From: CAZEFK01 sp964511405
GTDB lineage: Bacteria; Pseudomonadota; Alphaproteobacteria; Elsterales; Elsteraceae
Length of the DNA: 44,708 nucleotides
Assembly (NCBI GenBank): GCA_964511405.1
Contig: CAZEFK010000027.1
Span: forward strand, 1 to 44,708
Direction: 5' to 3'
In this document: positions 30,226-39,337 of the stretch, in pieces
Layout: each line of letters begins with the position of its first letter
How positions within the stretch are numbered: position 1 is the stretch's first letter
Position numbers and translations under genes: made by a program
Notes under the pieces: model-generated
The model's database searches: none
What the model saw: only the letters and a program-made list of their open reading frames with translations
Told to the model about the DNA's origin: nothing

Positions 30226-32097
30226 TCACACTCCGATGCGCTGCTTGGCGCGGATGGCTTCCTGGCCCTTGCGGGCCTGGTTGACGCTGTCGCGGGTCGA
30301 GACCTCGGGCACGCCGACGTCCCAATCGGCATCGCCGGGAACCCAGGTCCAGGCGTCGGTGGCGATCGACAGGACCGTGGTGCGGTCGGTGGTCTTCGCC
30401 CAGTCGAGCGCCGCCACGAGGTCGGCCAGGCCCTCGCAATGCCGAGCGGCGGCGCCCATCGCCTCGGCATGCCTGGCGAAGTCGACATGGGGCGGGGCGG
30501 CGCGCTCCTGCACGCGGCAATCGGTCAGCAGATTGTTGAAGCCCGGCACGCCCTTGGCCTGCTGCAGCCGGTTGATGACGGCGAAACCGCCATTGTCGCA
30601 GACGATGACGATCATCTTGTGGCCGGTCAGGACCGTCGAATAGATGTCCGAGTTCATCATCATGTAGGTGCCGTCGCCGACCATGACGATCGGCGTGCCG
30701 CCGAGGCCGCCGGGGCCCGAATTGGCCATGGCGTGGCCCCAGCCGGCGGCGATCTCGTAGCCCATGCAGGAGAAGCCGAATTCGAGGTCGAAGCTGTTCG
30801 GCGCCTTGACGCGCCAGCCCTTCGCCACCTCGCCCGGCAGACCGCCCGCGGCGGCGATCAGCGTGTCGGTGTCGCCCGCCGCCGCGTTCACCGCGTGAAC
30901 CACCTGCGCATAGGTCGGCACGGCCGCGTTGGTCGGGGCCTGATGGATGTCGAGCAGCGCGTCCCAGTCCTTGAACAGGGCTTGCGCGCCCGCCATGCGA
31001 GCTGGATCGGCCGTCCAGTCGCCGAGCGTGGCGTCGAGTTCGCCCACTGTCTCCAGCGCATCGCCGACGACGGCGATCGCCCGGTGCTTCGTCGCATCGA
31101 ACCGGGCGGCGTTGATCGATATGAACCGGGCGTCCGGGCTGAAGACCGTCCAGGAGCCGGTGGTGAAGTCCTGCAGGCGGGTGCCGATCGCCAGGATCAC
31201 ATCGGCGTCCGCCGCCAGCGCATTGGCCGAGGTCGAGCCGATGATGCCGATCGGCCCCGCATGGGCCGGGTGGTAATGGGTCAGGCCGCCCTTGCCGGCG
31301 ATGGTCTCCACCACCGGGATGCCGCGCCTCATCGCGAACTCGGCGACCGCGCCCTCGGCCAGGGAATAGCGCACCCCGCCGCCCGAGATGATGAGCGGCT
31401 TCTGCGCCGTTCGCAGCAGCGCCGCGGCCTCGGCAAGCCGGCGCCGGTCCGGGCGCGGGCGCGGAATGGTCCAGAGCCGCGGTTCGAAGAACAGGGTGGG
31501 GTAATCGAAGGCGATCTCCTGCGTGTCCTGCGGCAAGGCGATGAAGGCCGGTCCGCAATCGGCGGGATCGAGCATGGCCGCGACGGCCTGGGGCAGGGAG
31601 GCGATGATCTGCGCGGGGTGGGTGATCCGGTCCCAGTAGCGGCTGACGGCCTTGAAGCCGTCATTCACCGTCACCGTCGGGTCGCTGAAATGCTCGACCT
31701 GCTGCAGCACCGGGTCGGGCAGGCGGTTGGTGAAGGTATCCCCGGCAAGCAGCAGGACCGGAAGGCGGTTGGCATGGGCCGTCCCCGCCGCCGTCATCAT
31801 GTTGAGCGCGCCCGGCCCGATCGAGGACGTGGCGACCATGAGCTGGCGCCGCCGCTTGGCCTTGGCGAAGCCCACCGCCGCCAGCGCCATCGCCTGCTCG
31901 TTCTGGCCGCGCCACGTCGGTAGGCTGTCCTGCACGGCCTCGAGCGCCTCCGACAGGCAGGTCACATTGCCATGTCCGAAGATGCCGAACACCCCGGCGA
32001 ACAGGGGTACCTGCACTCCGTCGATCTCGGTCGACTGGCAGGTCAGCCAGCGGACCAGCGCCTGGGCCATGGTAAGGCGGACCGTTGCCGGTGCCAT
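30226..32097 (-). CDS. iolD: IolD: 3D-(3,5/4)-trihydroxycyclohexane-1,2-dione hydrolase
   Basis: 623-residue thiamine-diphosphate enzyme that opens the ring of the diketone made by IolE. The catalytic Glu is at about 67 (RGQNEQAM), the N-terminal block LFAGVFGIFGHGNV is IolD-specific, and the ThDP/Mg motif runs from GDGTYMMMNSD (474-484) to CDNGGFAVINR (500-510). Length is normal. Start 32097 is chosen for the strong GGGAGGGGAG site. Divergent from iolG with a 107-base promoter region containing a 20-bp palindrome. Confidence 0.9.
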   Translation of the reverse strand: MAPATVRLTMAQALVRWLTCQSTEIDGVQVPLFAGVFGIFGHGNVTCLSEALEAVQDSLPTWRGQNEQAMALAAVGFAKAKRRRQLMVATSSIGPGALNMMTAAGTAHANRLPVLLLAGDTFTNRLPDPVLQQVEHFSDPTVTVNDGFKAVSRYWDRITHPAQIIASLPQAVAAMLDPADCGPAFIALPQDTQEIAFDYPTLFFEPRLWTIPRPRPDRRRLAEAAALLRTAQKPLIISGGGVRYSLAEGAVAEFAMRRGIPVVETIAGKGGLTHYHPAHAGPIGIIGSTSANALAADADVILAIGTRLQDFTTGSWTVFSPDARFISINAARFDATKHRAIAVVGDALETVGELDATLGDWTADPARMAGAQALFKDWDALLDIHQAPTNAAVPTYAQVVHAVNAAAGDTDTLIAAAGGLPGEVAKGWRVKAPNSFDLEFGFSCMGYEIAAGWGHAMANSGPGGLGGTPIVMVGDGTYMMMNSDIYSTVLTGHKMIVIVCDNGGFAVINRLQQAKGVPGFNNLLTDCRVQERAAPPHVDFARHAEAMGAAARHCEGLADLVAALDWAKTTDRTTVLSIATDAWTWVPGDADWDVGVPEVSTRDSVNQARKGQEAIRAKQRIGV

Positions 32098-32147
32098 CTG
32101 CTCCCCTCCCTTGGTGGTTGGCCGACCATAACCGGCCGCAATGATCA

Positions 32148-32183
32148 TTGACAATATGATTTTTTCGCAATCATCATTGCGAA
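32148..32183. promoter_or_regulatory. divergent iolD/iolG promoter with 20-bp palindrome
   Basis: TTCGCAAT (32164-32171), CATC, ATTGCGAA (32176-32183) is a perfect inverted repeat. Plus strand: TTGACA (32148-32153) with CATCAT (32172-32177, 18-base spacer) inside the palindrome, for iolG. Minus strand: TTGTCA (32153-32148), 17-base spacer, TTATGG, for iolD. A repressor on the palindrome would cover the plus -10. The RpiR protein at 41318 is the likely but unproven binder. A second small palindrome, AATGATCATT, lies at 32140-32149. Confidence 0.6.
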
Positions 32184-32204
32184 ACCTGGTCGGGAGGAAC
32201 CGCA

Positions 32205-33212
32205 ATGGTCAGGATCGCCGTGCTCGGCTGTGGGCGCATCGGCGCCATGCACGCCGCCAACATCGCCGCACATCCCCGCGCCACCTTGGCCGCGGTGCAG
32301 GATATCGATCCCGGCGTGGCCAAGGCCGTCTCGGCCATGACCGGCGCGCCGGTCATGGCCACCGCAGCCGAGGTTTTCGCCGCGTCCGAGGTCGACGCGG
32401 TGCTGATCGCAACGGCGACCGACACCCATGCCGACCTGCTGGAGCAGGCGGTGGCGGCAGGCAAGCCCGTGCTGTGCGAAAAGCCGATCGACCTCAGCCT
32501 CGCCCGGGTCGAGGCCTGCGCCGAGGCGATCCGGGGAACCAGGCTGCCGATTCAGATCGGCTTCGTGCGCCGCTTCGACCCGGGCCACAAGGCGGTGCAC
32601 GACGCCGTCCGGGCGGGCGAGATCGGCGAGCTGCATCAGGTGGTGGTCACCTCGCGCGACCCGGGGCTGGCGCCCGAGGCTTACCTGCGGGTCTCCGGCG
32701 GCATCCTGCGCGACATGACGATCCATGATTTCGACATGGCCCGCTACATCCTCGGCGAAGAGCCCGAGACGGTGTACGCCGCCGGCGCCCGCCTGGTCGC
32801 GCCCGCGCTGATGGAGCGGCTCGGCGATCACGACACGATCACCGTCGTGATGCAGACCGCTTCGGGCCGGCAGGCGATCCTGCTCAACTCGCGCGCGGCG
32901 GCCTATGGCTACGACCAGCGGGTCGAAGCCTTCGGATCAAAGGGCATGGTGATCTCGGAGAACCGGCGTCCGCACCACATGGTGCGCGCGGGCAAGGGCT
33001 TCACCGACCACGCTGCGCCCCTTCTCCACTTCTTCATCGAACGGTATCGCGAAGCCTTCGACGCCGAAATCGGTGCCTTCGTCGAGGCGGTCGAGACAGG
33101 ACGCCCCGCCATAGTGGGGTTCGAGGACGGCCGGCGGGCGTTGGCGCTGGCCGAGGCGGCCTTGCGCTCGATCGCCGAGGGTCGCGCCGTCAAGGTTTCG
33201 GGGGTCCTCTGA
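32205..33212 (+). CDS. iolG: IolG-like inositol 2-dehydrogenase (Gfo/Idh/MocA)
   Basis: 335 residues. NAD(P)-binding AVLGCGRIGAMHAANI at the N-terminus, the LCEKPIDLS motif with the conserved Lys (about 90), VGFVRRFDP, and MTIHDFDMARYILGEEP with Asp/His of the catalytic site. These match inositol 2-dehydrogenases, which oxidise myo-inositol to scyllo-inosose. Strong GGGAGGA site before ATG 32205. First gene of a tightly packed rightward operon; its TGA overlaps the next ATG. Confidence 0.86.
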   Translation: MVRIAVLGCGRIGAMHAANIAAHPRATLAAVQDIDPGVAKAVSAMTGAPVMATAAEVFAASEVDAVLIATATDTHADLLEQAVAAGKPVLCEKPIDLSLARVEACAEAIRGTRLPIQIGFVRRFDPGHKAVHDAVRAGEIGELHQVVVTSRDPGLAPEAYLRVSGGILRDMTIHDFDMARYILGEEPETVYAAGARLVAPALMERLGDHDTITVVMQTASGRQAILLNSRAAAYGYDQRVEAFGSKGMVISENRRPHHMVRAGKGFTDHAAPLLHFFIERYREAFDAEIGAFVEAVETGRPAIVGFEDGRRALALAEAALRSIAEGRAVKVSGVL

Positions 33213-34648
33213 TGTACGAACGCTTTGGTCTGTTCGTCGGCGGTACGTGGCGGCCGGCGGCGAATGGGGCAACCGCCCCGGTGATGAGTCCCGTCACCGA
33301 ACGGCCGGTTGGCGAGGCGCCGGTGGCGAGCGCGGCGGACACAGAGGCGGCCATCGCCGCGGCGGAACAGGGCCTGGCCGCGTGGCGGGCGGTGCCGGCG
33401 TTCGGGCGGGCGGACGCGCTTCACGCGATCGCCGACGAGATGATCCGGCGCACGGACGAGGCGGCGCGGATGATCTCGACCGAAACCGGCAAGCCGCTCG
33501 CCCAGGCGCAACGGGAATGGGGCCTCGCCACCGATCAGTTCCGCTGGTACGCCGAGGAGGCGCGGCGCGTCTATGGGCGGATCGTGGACAGCCGGGTATC
33601 AGGCGGACGGTTCGAGGTGAGCCACGAGCCGATCGGCATCGCCGCCGCCTTCACCGCCTGGAACTTCCCCGCCGCGCTCGTCGCGCGCAAGGTCGCCCCG
33701 GCACTGGCGGCTGGCTGCTCGGTCGTCGTCCGGCCCTCGTCGCAGACACCTGGCACGGCGATGGTGCTGGTGGATTGCTGCCAGGTGGCCGGGCTCCCGG
33801 CCGGGGCGGTGAATCTGGTCGTGGGGCCGACGGCGGCGACCTACGCACCGATCATGGCGGCGAAGTCGGTGCGCAAGGTCTCGCTGACCGGCTCGACACG
33901 GGTCGGCCAGCAGATGATCCGCGACGCCGCCGACACGATGAAGCGGGTCTCGATGGAGCTTGGGGGCAATGCCCCCCTCATCGTCCATGACGATGCCGAC
34001 CTGGAACTGGCGCTGACCGTGGCCGTGCCGACGAAATACGCCAATTCGGGGCAGGTCTGCGTGACGCCCGACCGCTTCTTCGTCCACGACTCCCTGCACG
34101 ACGCCTTCGTGACAGGGTTCGGAGCGCGCGCGGCGGCGATCCGGCTCGGCGACGGGCTCGACCCGACGGTGGGCATGGGACCGCTCATCAGCGCCGGACG
34201 GCTGGCGGAGATCGAAGCGGTGGTGGCCGGCGCGATGGAGGCGGGCGCGACGCTCGTCGCCGGCGGGCAGCGGGCCGCCGGCATGAGTGCCGGGCATTTC
34301 TTCGAGCCGACGGTGCTGACCGACGTCACCGACGACATGCCGGTGATGGCGGCCGAGAACTTCGGCCCGATCGCCGCCATCGCGCGCTTCTCCAGCGACG
34401 ACGAAGTGCTGGCGCGCGCCAATGCCTGCGACATGGGGTTGTCGGCCTATGCCTTCACCCGTTCCCCCGCCCGCGCGCGCCGCGCGGTGGCGGAGCTCAA
34501 GGCGGGGATGGTCGGGATCAACTCCTTTGCGCTCGCAGCGGCGGAGGCGCCGTTCGGCGGCACCAAGTTCTCGGGCATGGGCCGCGAGGGCGGTGCCGAG
34601 GGCATCCACGACTATCTCGACGTGAAACTCGCACAGATCGTGGTCTGA
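33212..34648 (+). CDS. NAD(P)-dependent aldehyde dehydrogenase (succinate-semialdehyde dehydrogenase-like)
   Basis: 478-residue aldehyde dehydrogenase. Asn151 (AWNFP), Glu249 (MELGGNAP) and the catalytic Cys283 (GQVCV) are intact. It resembles GabD/SSADH-type enzymes rather than the CoA-acylating methylmalonate-semialdehyde dehydrogenase IolA. The usual KPSxxTP cofactor block reads RPSSQTP (Arg174), an uncommon change. In this operon it may oxidise a semialdehyde produced by an aldolase. TGATG overlap with iolG at the start; two bases separate it from the next gene. Confidence 0.88.
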   Translation: MYERFGLFVGGTWRPAANGATAPVMSPVTERPVGEAPVASAADTEAAIAAAEQGLAAWRAVPAFGRADALHAIADEMIRRTDEAARMISTETGKPLAQAQREWGLATDQFRWYAEEARRVYGRIVDSRVSGGRFEVSHEPIGIAAAFTAWNFPAALVARKVAPALAAGCSVVVRPSSQTPGTAMVLVDCCQVAGLPAGAVNLVVGPTAATYAPIMAAKSVRKVSLTGSTRVGQQMIRDAADTMKRVSMELGGNAPLIVHDDADLELALTVAVPTKYANSGQVCVTPDRFFVHDSLHDAFVTGFGARAAAIRLGDGLDPTVGMGPLISAGRLAEIEAVVAGAMEAGATLVAGGQRAAGMSAGHFFEPTVLTDVTDDMPVMAAENFGPIAAIARFSSDDEVLARANACDMGLSAYAFTRSPARARRAVAELKAGMVGINSFALAAAEAPFGGTKFSGMGREGGAEGIHDYLDVKLAQIVV

Positions 34649-34649
34649 G

Positions 34650-35102
34650 ATGATCCCGAACAAGCTGAAACGGCTCTGGGCCGACGGCAAGCCGACGCTG
34701 AACGGCTGGTGCTCGATCGGCAACAGCTTCACTGCGGAGATCATGGCCGCGCAGGGCTACGACTCCGTCACCGTCGACCTGCAGCATGGCGCGCTCGACT
34801 ACGCCGGCGCGCTGCCGATGCTGCAGGCGATGCGCGCCTCGGGGGTGGTGCCCATGGCGCGCGTGCCCTGGCTGGAGCCTGGTATCATCATGAAAGCGCT
34901 CGACGCGGGCGCCTACGGGGTGATCTGCCCGATGGTGAACACCGCCGCCCACGCGGCGGAGTTCATCAGCTGTTGGGGCTTCGACATGACGACCGTCTCG
35001 GGCGACACGCGCCTCCTCGCCGGGGCGGCCGCGGCGAGCGTAGCAAGGTTCCGCGAGCTTGTGGGAGAGGCCACGCGGAGAGCCGAGACGGGAGCCTACT
35101 GA
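34650..35102 (+). pseudogene. HpcH/HpaI-type aldolase with large in-frame internal deletion
   Basis: 150 codons instead of about 255. Residues 1-107 are the N-terminal half of an HpaI-class pyruvate aldolase (TVDLQHGALDYAG with His46, ARVPW with Arg71, VICPMVNT), then the sequence jumps at about 34965-34977 to the normal last 40 residues (GFDMTTVSGDTRLLAGAAA). About 100 residues, including the metal ligands Glu and Asp, are missing, so class II aldolase chemistry is unlikely. The reading frame stays open, and the TGATG coupling to the next gene is kept. Called a pseudogene by content; a new role for the short form cannot be excluded. Confidence 0.72.
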
Positions 35103-36055
35103 TGCCCCACCTGCTGATCGCCGGCAAGCTCCACCCCGCGGGCCTGGCCGTGCTGGCCGCCGCCGAGGGGGTCACCTACGACTATGTCGAAGAAGTATCC
35201 GAGCCGAGCTATGCGCCGCTGATCGGCAAGGCCGACGCGCTGGTGATCCGCACCCAGCCCCTGTCGGCGGCGACCCTGGCCGGGGCCGGCCGGCTGAAGC
35301 TGGTTTCGCGCCACGGCGTCGGCTACGACGCGGTGGATCTGGCGGCGCTGAATGCCCGGCGCATTCCGCTGTGCGTCGCGGGCGACGTGAATTCGGTCGC
35401 CGTTGCCGAACACGCGATGATGCTGATCCTCGCGGCCACGCGGCATCTGTTGCAGGGCGACCGCGCGGTGCGTTTCGGCGGCTGGGATTGGCGCAATGCG
35501 CTGGCGGTCGACGAGGTCTGCGGGCGCCATCTGTTGATCCTGGGCTTCGGACGGACGGGCCGCCATCTCGCCCGGATGGCCGAGGCGTTCGGCATGGCGG
35601 TCCGCGCCTACGATCCCTTCCTGGCGGAGCGCGACTGGCCCGCGGGGCTGGTTGCGCCGGTCGCCTCGCTGGCGGAGGGCCTCGCCGGCGCCGACGTTAT
35701 CTCCGTCCACATCCCGAAGGCCGGGCGGCCAGTGCTCGGGGCCGAAGAGCTGGCCATGGTCCGGCCCGGCGCGATCCTGGTCAACACGGCTCGCGGCGGC
35801 ACCGTCGACGAGGCGGCGCTCTGCGCGGCGCTGGCGGACGGGCGGATCGCCGCCGCCGGGCTCGACGTGTTCGAGACCGAACCGCCGCCCCCCGACCACC
35901 CGCTGCTGGCCTTCGAGCAGGTGGTGCTGAGCCCGCATGTCGCTGGCCTCACCCGGCCCGCCGCCGAGCGCATGGCTGTTGCCGCCGTCCAGAACGTACT
36001 CGATTTCTTCTCGGGCCGGCTCGACCCGGACCTGATCGTCAACAGAGGACTCTGA
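35102..36055 (+). CDS. D-isomer-specific 2-hydroxyacid dehydrogenase
   Basis: 317 residues. NAD-binding LILGFGRTGRHLARMAEAFG, catalytic Arg in VNTARGGTVDEAAL, Glu in VFETEPPP, and His in LSPHVAGLT complete the family active site. Related to SerA and glyoxylate/hydroxypyruvate reductases. It would reduce or oxidise a 2-keto/2-hydroxy acid from the catabolic route, for example tartronate semialdehyde or hydroxypyruvate, though the substrate is inferred. Start ATG 35102 overlaps the preceding TGA; the frame is open far upstream only as an antisense artefact. Confidence 0.87.
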   Translation: MPHLLIAGKLHPAGLAVLAAAEGVTYDYVEEVSEPSYAPLIGKADALVIRTQPLSAATLAGAGRLKLVSRHGVGYDAVDLAALNARRIPLCVAGDVNSVAVAEHAMMLILAATRHLLQGDRAVRFGGWDWRNALAVDEVCGRHLLILGFGRTGRHLARMAEAFGMAVRAYDPFLAERDWPAGLVAPVASLAEGLAGADVISVHIPKAGRPVLGAEELAMVRPGAILVNTARGGTVDEAALCAALADGRIAAAGLDVFETEPPPPDHPLLAFEQVVLSPHVAGLTRPAAERMAVAAVQNVLDFFSGRLDPDLIVNRGL

Positions 36056-36056
36056 C

Positions 36057-37175
36057 ATGGCCAGACCGAAGCTCCGCATCGGCCTCATCGGCAGCGGCTT
36101 CATGGGCAAGGCCCATGCCTTCGGCTACACCACGGCGGCCCGCGTCTTCGACCTGCCGTTCGAGCCTGAGCTGCGCATGCTCGCCGACGTCACGCCGGAG
36201 GCCGCCGGACGGGCCGCCGCGGCGCTGGGCTTCGCGCGGGCGACTGCCGATTGGCGCGCCCTCGTCGCCGATCCCGAGATCGACGTCGTCAGCATCACGG
36301 CCCCCAACGCGCTGCACAAGGAGATGGCATTGGCCGCCGTCGCCGCGGGCAAGCATGTCCATTGCGAGAAGCCGCTGGCTCCCCTGGCCGCCGAGGCGCG
36401 CGAGATGGCGGAGGCCGCCGAGGCGGCGGTGGTGAAGACGCAGGTCGGCTTCAACTATCTCTGCAACCCGATGATCGGCCTGGCCCGCGACATGATCGCG
36501 GCCGGCGAGCTCGGCGAGATCCGCGGCTATCGCGGACTCCATGCCGAGGACTACATGGCCGACGCGGCCGGTCCCTTCACCTTCCGCCACGATCCGGTGG
36601 GCGGCGGCGCGCTGGCCGACATCGGCAGCCATGCGCTGGCGACGGCCGAGTTCCTGATGGGGCCGATCATTCAGGTGATGGGCGATTGCGTGACGGCGAT
36701 CGCCGAGCGTCCCGATGGCCGCGGCGGGCGCCGCAAGATCGAGGTCGACGACATCGGCCGGGCCTTCCTGCGCTTTGCCAGCGGTGCGACCGGCTCCATC
36801 GAGGGCAACTGGATCGCCACCGGCCGCAAGATGCAGCACGATTTCGAGGTCTACGGCACGAAGGGCGCGCTGGCCTTCAGCCAGGAGCGCTTCAACGAGC
36901 TCCACTACTATTCGACCGACGACCGCCGCGGCCGTCAGGGGTTCCGCCGCATCGAAGCCGCGCCCGATCATGCGCCCTACGGGCTGTTCTGCGTGGCGCC
37001 CGGCCACCAGCTCGGCTTCAACGACCTGAAGGCGATCGAGATGGCCGGCTTCGTCGAGGCCATCGCCGGACAGCGAGCGGAGCCGTTCAATTTCCGCGCC
37101 GGCCTGCGCATCCAGACGCTGGTGGAGACGATTCGCGCCTCCAGCCGCGCCCAGGCCTGGACGGACGTGCCATGA
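36057..37175 (+). CDS. Gfo/Idh/MocA oxidoreductase (second)
   Basis: 372 residues. Rossmann motif GLIGSGFMGKAHAFGY, CEKPLAP with the conserved Lys, VGFNYLCNP, and the catalytic block GGALADIGSHALATAEFL. Longer than IolG and of the subfamily that acts on sugar or cyclitol derivatives such as scyllo-inositol or sugar acids. One base lies between the preceding stop and this ATG; its own stop overlaps the next start (ATGA). Substrate unknown. Confidence 0.87.
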   Translation: MARPKLRIGLIGSGFMGKAHAFGYTTAARVFDLPFEPELRMLADVTPEAAGRAAAALGFARATADWRALVADPEIDVVSITAPNALHKEMALAAVAAGKHVHCEKPLAPLAAEAREMAEAAEAAVVKTQVGFNYLCNPMIGLARDMIAAGELGEIRGYRGLHAEDYMADAAGPFTFRHDPVGGGALADIGSHALATAEFLMGPIIQVMGDCVTAIAERPDGRGGRRKIEVDDIGRAFLRFASGATGSIEGNWIATGRKMQHDFEVYGTKGALAFSQERFNELHYYSTDDRRGRQGFRRIEAAPDHAPYGLFCVAPGHQLGFNDLKAIEMAGFVEAIAGQRAEPFNFRAGLRIQTLVETIRASSRAQAWTDVP

Positions 37176-38152
37176 CCCTCGGTGTCGGGGTCATCGGGGC
37201 GGGCATCATGGGTACCGAGCATGCACGCCTGCTGCGCGACGTGATCGCGGGCGCCCATCTCGCCGCCGTCTGCGACGCCGATCCGGCGCGGGCCCGGGCG
37301 GCGGCCGGACGCGCGCGCGTCATCGACGATCCGCAGGCGCTGATCGCCGCGCCCGAGGTACAGGCCGTGGTCATCGCGTCGCCGGACGCGACCCATGCCG
37401 GCTATGCGCTGGCCTGCCTGGCCGCCGGCAAGCCGGTGCTCTGCGAAAAACCGCTGGCGGCGACCGCCGCCGAGGGACTGCAGGTCGTCGAGGCCGAGAT
37501 CGCCGCCGGCCGCCGGCTGGTGCAGGTGGGCTTCATGCGCCGGTTCGACGCCGCCTATGGCGAGATGCGCCGGGCCCTGGACGCCGGCCACATCGGCGAC
37601 GCGGTGGTGCTGCACAACGTCCACCGCAACCTGTCCGCCCCGGACTGGTTCACCGAGGCGATGACGGTCACCAACTCGTTCGTGCACGAGATCGACATCA
37701 GCCGGTGGCTGCTCGGCTCCGAGATGGTCAGCGCACATGTCTTCCCGGCCGGGTCGGCCGGTCTGCTGATGATCGTCATGCGCACGGCGACGGGCGCGGT
37801 CGTCTCGACCGAGGTCAACATCAACGGCGGCTACGGCTATCACGTCCACGCCCAGATCGTCGGCACGACCGGCACGATCGAGATGGCCGCACCGGCCCAC
37901 ACCGTGACGAACCGCGCCGGCGCGCACGGCTTCGGCTTCCCTCGGGACTGGATCCCGCGCTTCGCCCAGGCCTATCGCGACCAGATGCAGGCGTGGGTCG
38001 CCGCCATCGCCGGCGGCACAGTCGCCGGCGCCTCCGCTTGGGACGGCTATGTGACCACGGCGATCGCCGAGCAGATCGTCGCTGCCATGCCGACCGGCGG
38101 CATGACGGCGCTCCGGCTGCCGCCGCGCCCGGCGCTGTACGCGGAGGATTGA
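37172..38152 (+). CDS. Gfo/Idh/MocA oxidoreductase (third), IolG-related
   Basis: 326 residues. GVIGAGIMGTEHARLL at the N-terminus, VLCEKPLAATA, VGFMRRFDAAYGEM and SFVHEIDISRWLLGSEM (Asp/His of the active site). Similar in layout to the IolG at 32205, so two inositol-dehydrogenase-like enzymes in the same operon may act on different isomers. ATG 37172 overlaps the previous stop. It is the last gene of this rightward operon; a separate promoter follows. Confidence 0.87.
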   Translation: MTLGVGVIGAGIMGTEHARLLRDVIAGAHLAAVCDADPARARAAAGRARVIDDPQALIAAPEVQAVVIASPDATHAGYALACLAAGKPVLCEKPLAATAAEGLQVVEAEIAAGRRLVQVGFMRRFDAAYGEMRRALDAGHIGDAVVLHNVHRNLSAPDWFTEAMTVTNSFVHEIDISRWLLGSEMVSAHVFPAGSAGLLMIVMRTATGAVVSTEVNINGGYGYHVHAQIVGTTGTIEMAAPAHTVTNRAGAHGFGFPRDWIPRFAQAYRDQMQAWVAAIAGGTVAGASAWDGYVTTAIAEQIVAAMPTGGMTALRLPPRPALYAED

Positions 38153-38251
38153 TGAGCGGGGCCTGGGTGTCTTTCGGGCGGTAGGGCCTTCGCTCCGACT
38201 TGCAACGTCAATTGCCAAAGGGAGATCGGCGCGCACAGAATGCATTAAAAT

Positions 38252-38280
38252 TTGCCAAAATAGTATATCCGCAATAATAT
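38252..38280 (+). promoter_or_regulatory. strong promoter of the sugar ABC transporter operon
   Basis: TTGCCA (38252-38257), 17-base spacer, TAATAT (38275-38280), in a locally AT-rich 172-base gap. CCGCA (38269-38273) and TGCGG (38282-38286) form an inverted repeat around the -10, and TGCGCC-ACA-GGCGCA lies just downstream, both possible operators. The binding-protein gene starts 45 bases after the -10. Confidence 0.6.
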
Positions 38281-38324
38281 GTGCGGACCTGTGCGCCACA
38301 GGCGCAAACCGAGGGAGGAGCAGC

Positions 38325-39284
38325 ATGACGACGGGTTGGACGACGAGACGGGCGGTGCTCGCAGCCGGTGCTTTGATGGGGTGCGCGACGGCGCTGGTCG
38401 TCGGTCCGGCGCGTGCCGCCGACAAGCCGATCACCATCGCGATGATCACCCATGCCCAGCCGGGCGACACGTTCTGGGACATCATCCGCAAGGGGGCCGA
38501 AGCGGCGGCCAAGAAGGACAATGTGAAGCTGGTCTACCTGTCGAGCCCGGATGCGGCCAAGGAGGCGCAGCTGATCCAGAATGTGACCCAGCAGCATGTC
38601 GACGGGATCGCGCTGACGCTGGCCTTCCCCGATGCCGAGGCGGGCAACGTGAAGGCCGCCTTGGCCGCGGGCATCCCGATCGTCGGCTTCAATGCCGGGG
38701 TCGACCAATGGAAGGAGATGGGCCTGCTGGGTTATGCCGGCCAGGACGAGACCGTGGCCGGCAAGGCGGTCGGCGAGAAGCTGAACCAGGACGGCGCGAC
38801 CAACGTCGTCTGCCTCGACCAGCAGCAGGGCGCGGTGCAGCTCGAGGCCCGCTGCAATGGCATCAAGGCCACCTTCAAGGGCAAGATGGAGGTGCTGTAC
38901 GTCACCGGCTACGACATGCCGACGGTGAAGGCCCGGATGCAGGCCAAGCTGCAGCAGGACCCGTCGATCGACTATGTGGTGACGCTGGGCGCGCCCTTCG
39001 CGCCGGTCGTGCTCGATGCGATCAACGCCTCGGGCGGCAAGGCCAAGGTCGGCACCTTCGACATGAGCCCGGTGGCGATCGACCTGATCGCGCAGGGCAA
39101 GGTGCAATGGGCCGTCGACCAGCAGCCCTATGTCGAGGGCTATGAGGCGGTCGACATGATCTGGCTCCAACTGACCAACGGCGACACGGTCGGCGGTGGC
39201 GGTCCCGTGCTGACCGGGCCGTTCTTCGTGACGAAGGCCAACGCCGCCGCCGTGGCCAAGTTCGCCAAGGCCGGCACGCGCTGA
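38325..39284 (+). CDS. periplasmic sugar-binding protein of an ABC importer
   Basis: 319-residue substrate-binding protein of the ribose/xylose/inositol group (periplasmic-binding type 1 fold). Signal peptide with TTRRAVLAAGALMG and cleavage near ARA-ADKP; mature part begins ITIAMITHAQPGDTFWDIIRKGAEAAAK, with QQHVDGIALTLAFPDA and DQQPYVEGYEAVDM typical of the family. It would deliver the sugar or cyclitol to the permease encoded next. A GGGAGGAG site precedes ATG 38325. Followed by a 12-bp hairpin. Confidence 0.88.
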   Translation: MTTGWTTRRAVLAAGALMGCATALVVGPARAADKPITIAMITHAQPGDTFWDIIRKGAEAAAKKDNVKLVYLSSPDAAKEAQLIQNVTQQHVDGIALTLAFPDAEAGNVKAALAAGIPIVGFNAGVDQWKEMGLLGYAGQDETVAGKAVGEKLNQDGATNVVCLDQQQGAVQLEARCNGIKATFKGKMEVLYVTGYDMPTVKARMQAKLQQDPSIDYVVTLGAPFAPVVLDAINASGGKAKVGTFDMSPVAIDLIAQGKVQWAVDQQPYVEGYEAVDMIWLQLTNGDTVGGGGPVLTGPFFVTKANAAAVAKFAKAGTR

Positions 39285-39337
39285 GCCGAGCCGGCGGGGC
39301 GCACTTGACCGTGCCGCCCGCAGCACAATGCCGGAGC

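Noticed and set aside
29323..31923. 866-codon plus-strand open frame
   Set aside because: Antisense to iolE and iolD, with low-complexity Arg/His/Gly composition and no ribosome site; a shadow frame.
38152..38184. Ten-codon ORF (MSGAWVSFGR) overlapping the stop of the third Gfo/Idh/MocA gene
   Set aside because: TGATG overlap alone is weak evidence, the peptide has no distinctive feature, and the operon's last gene is already complete.
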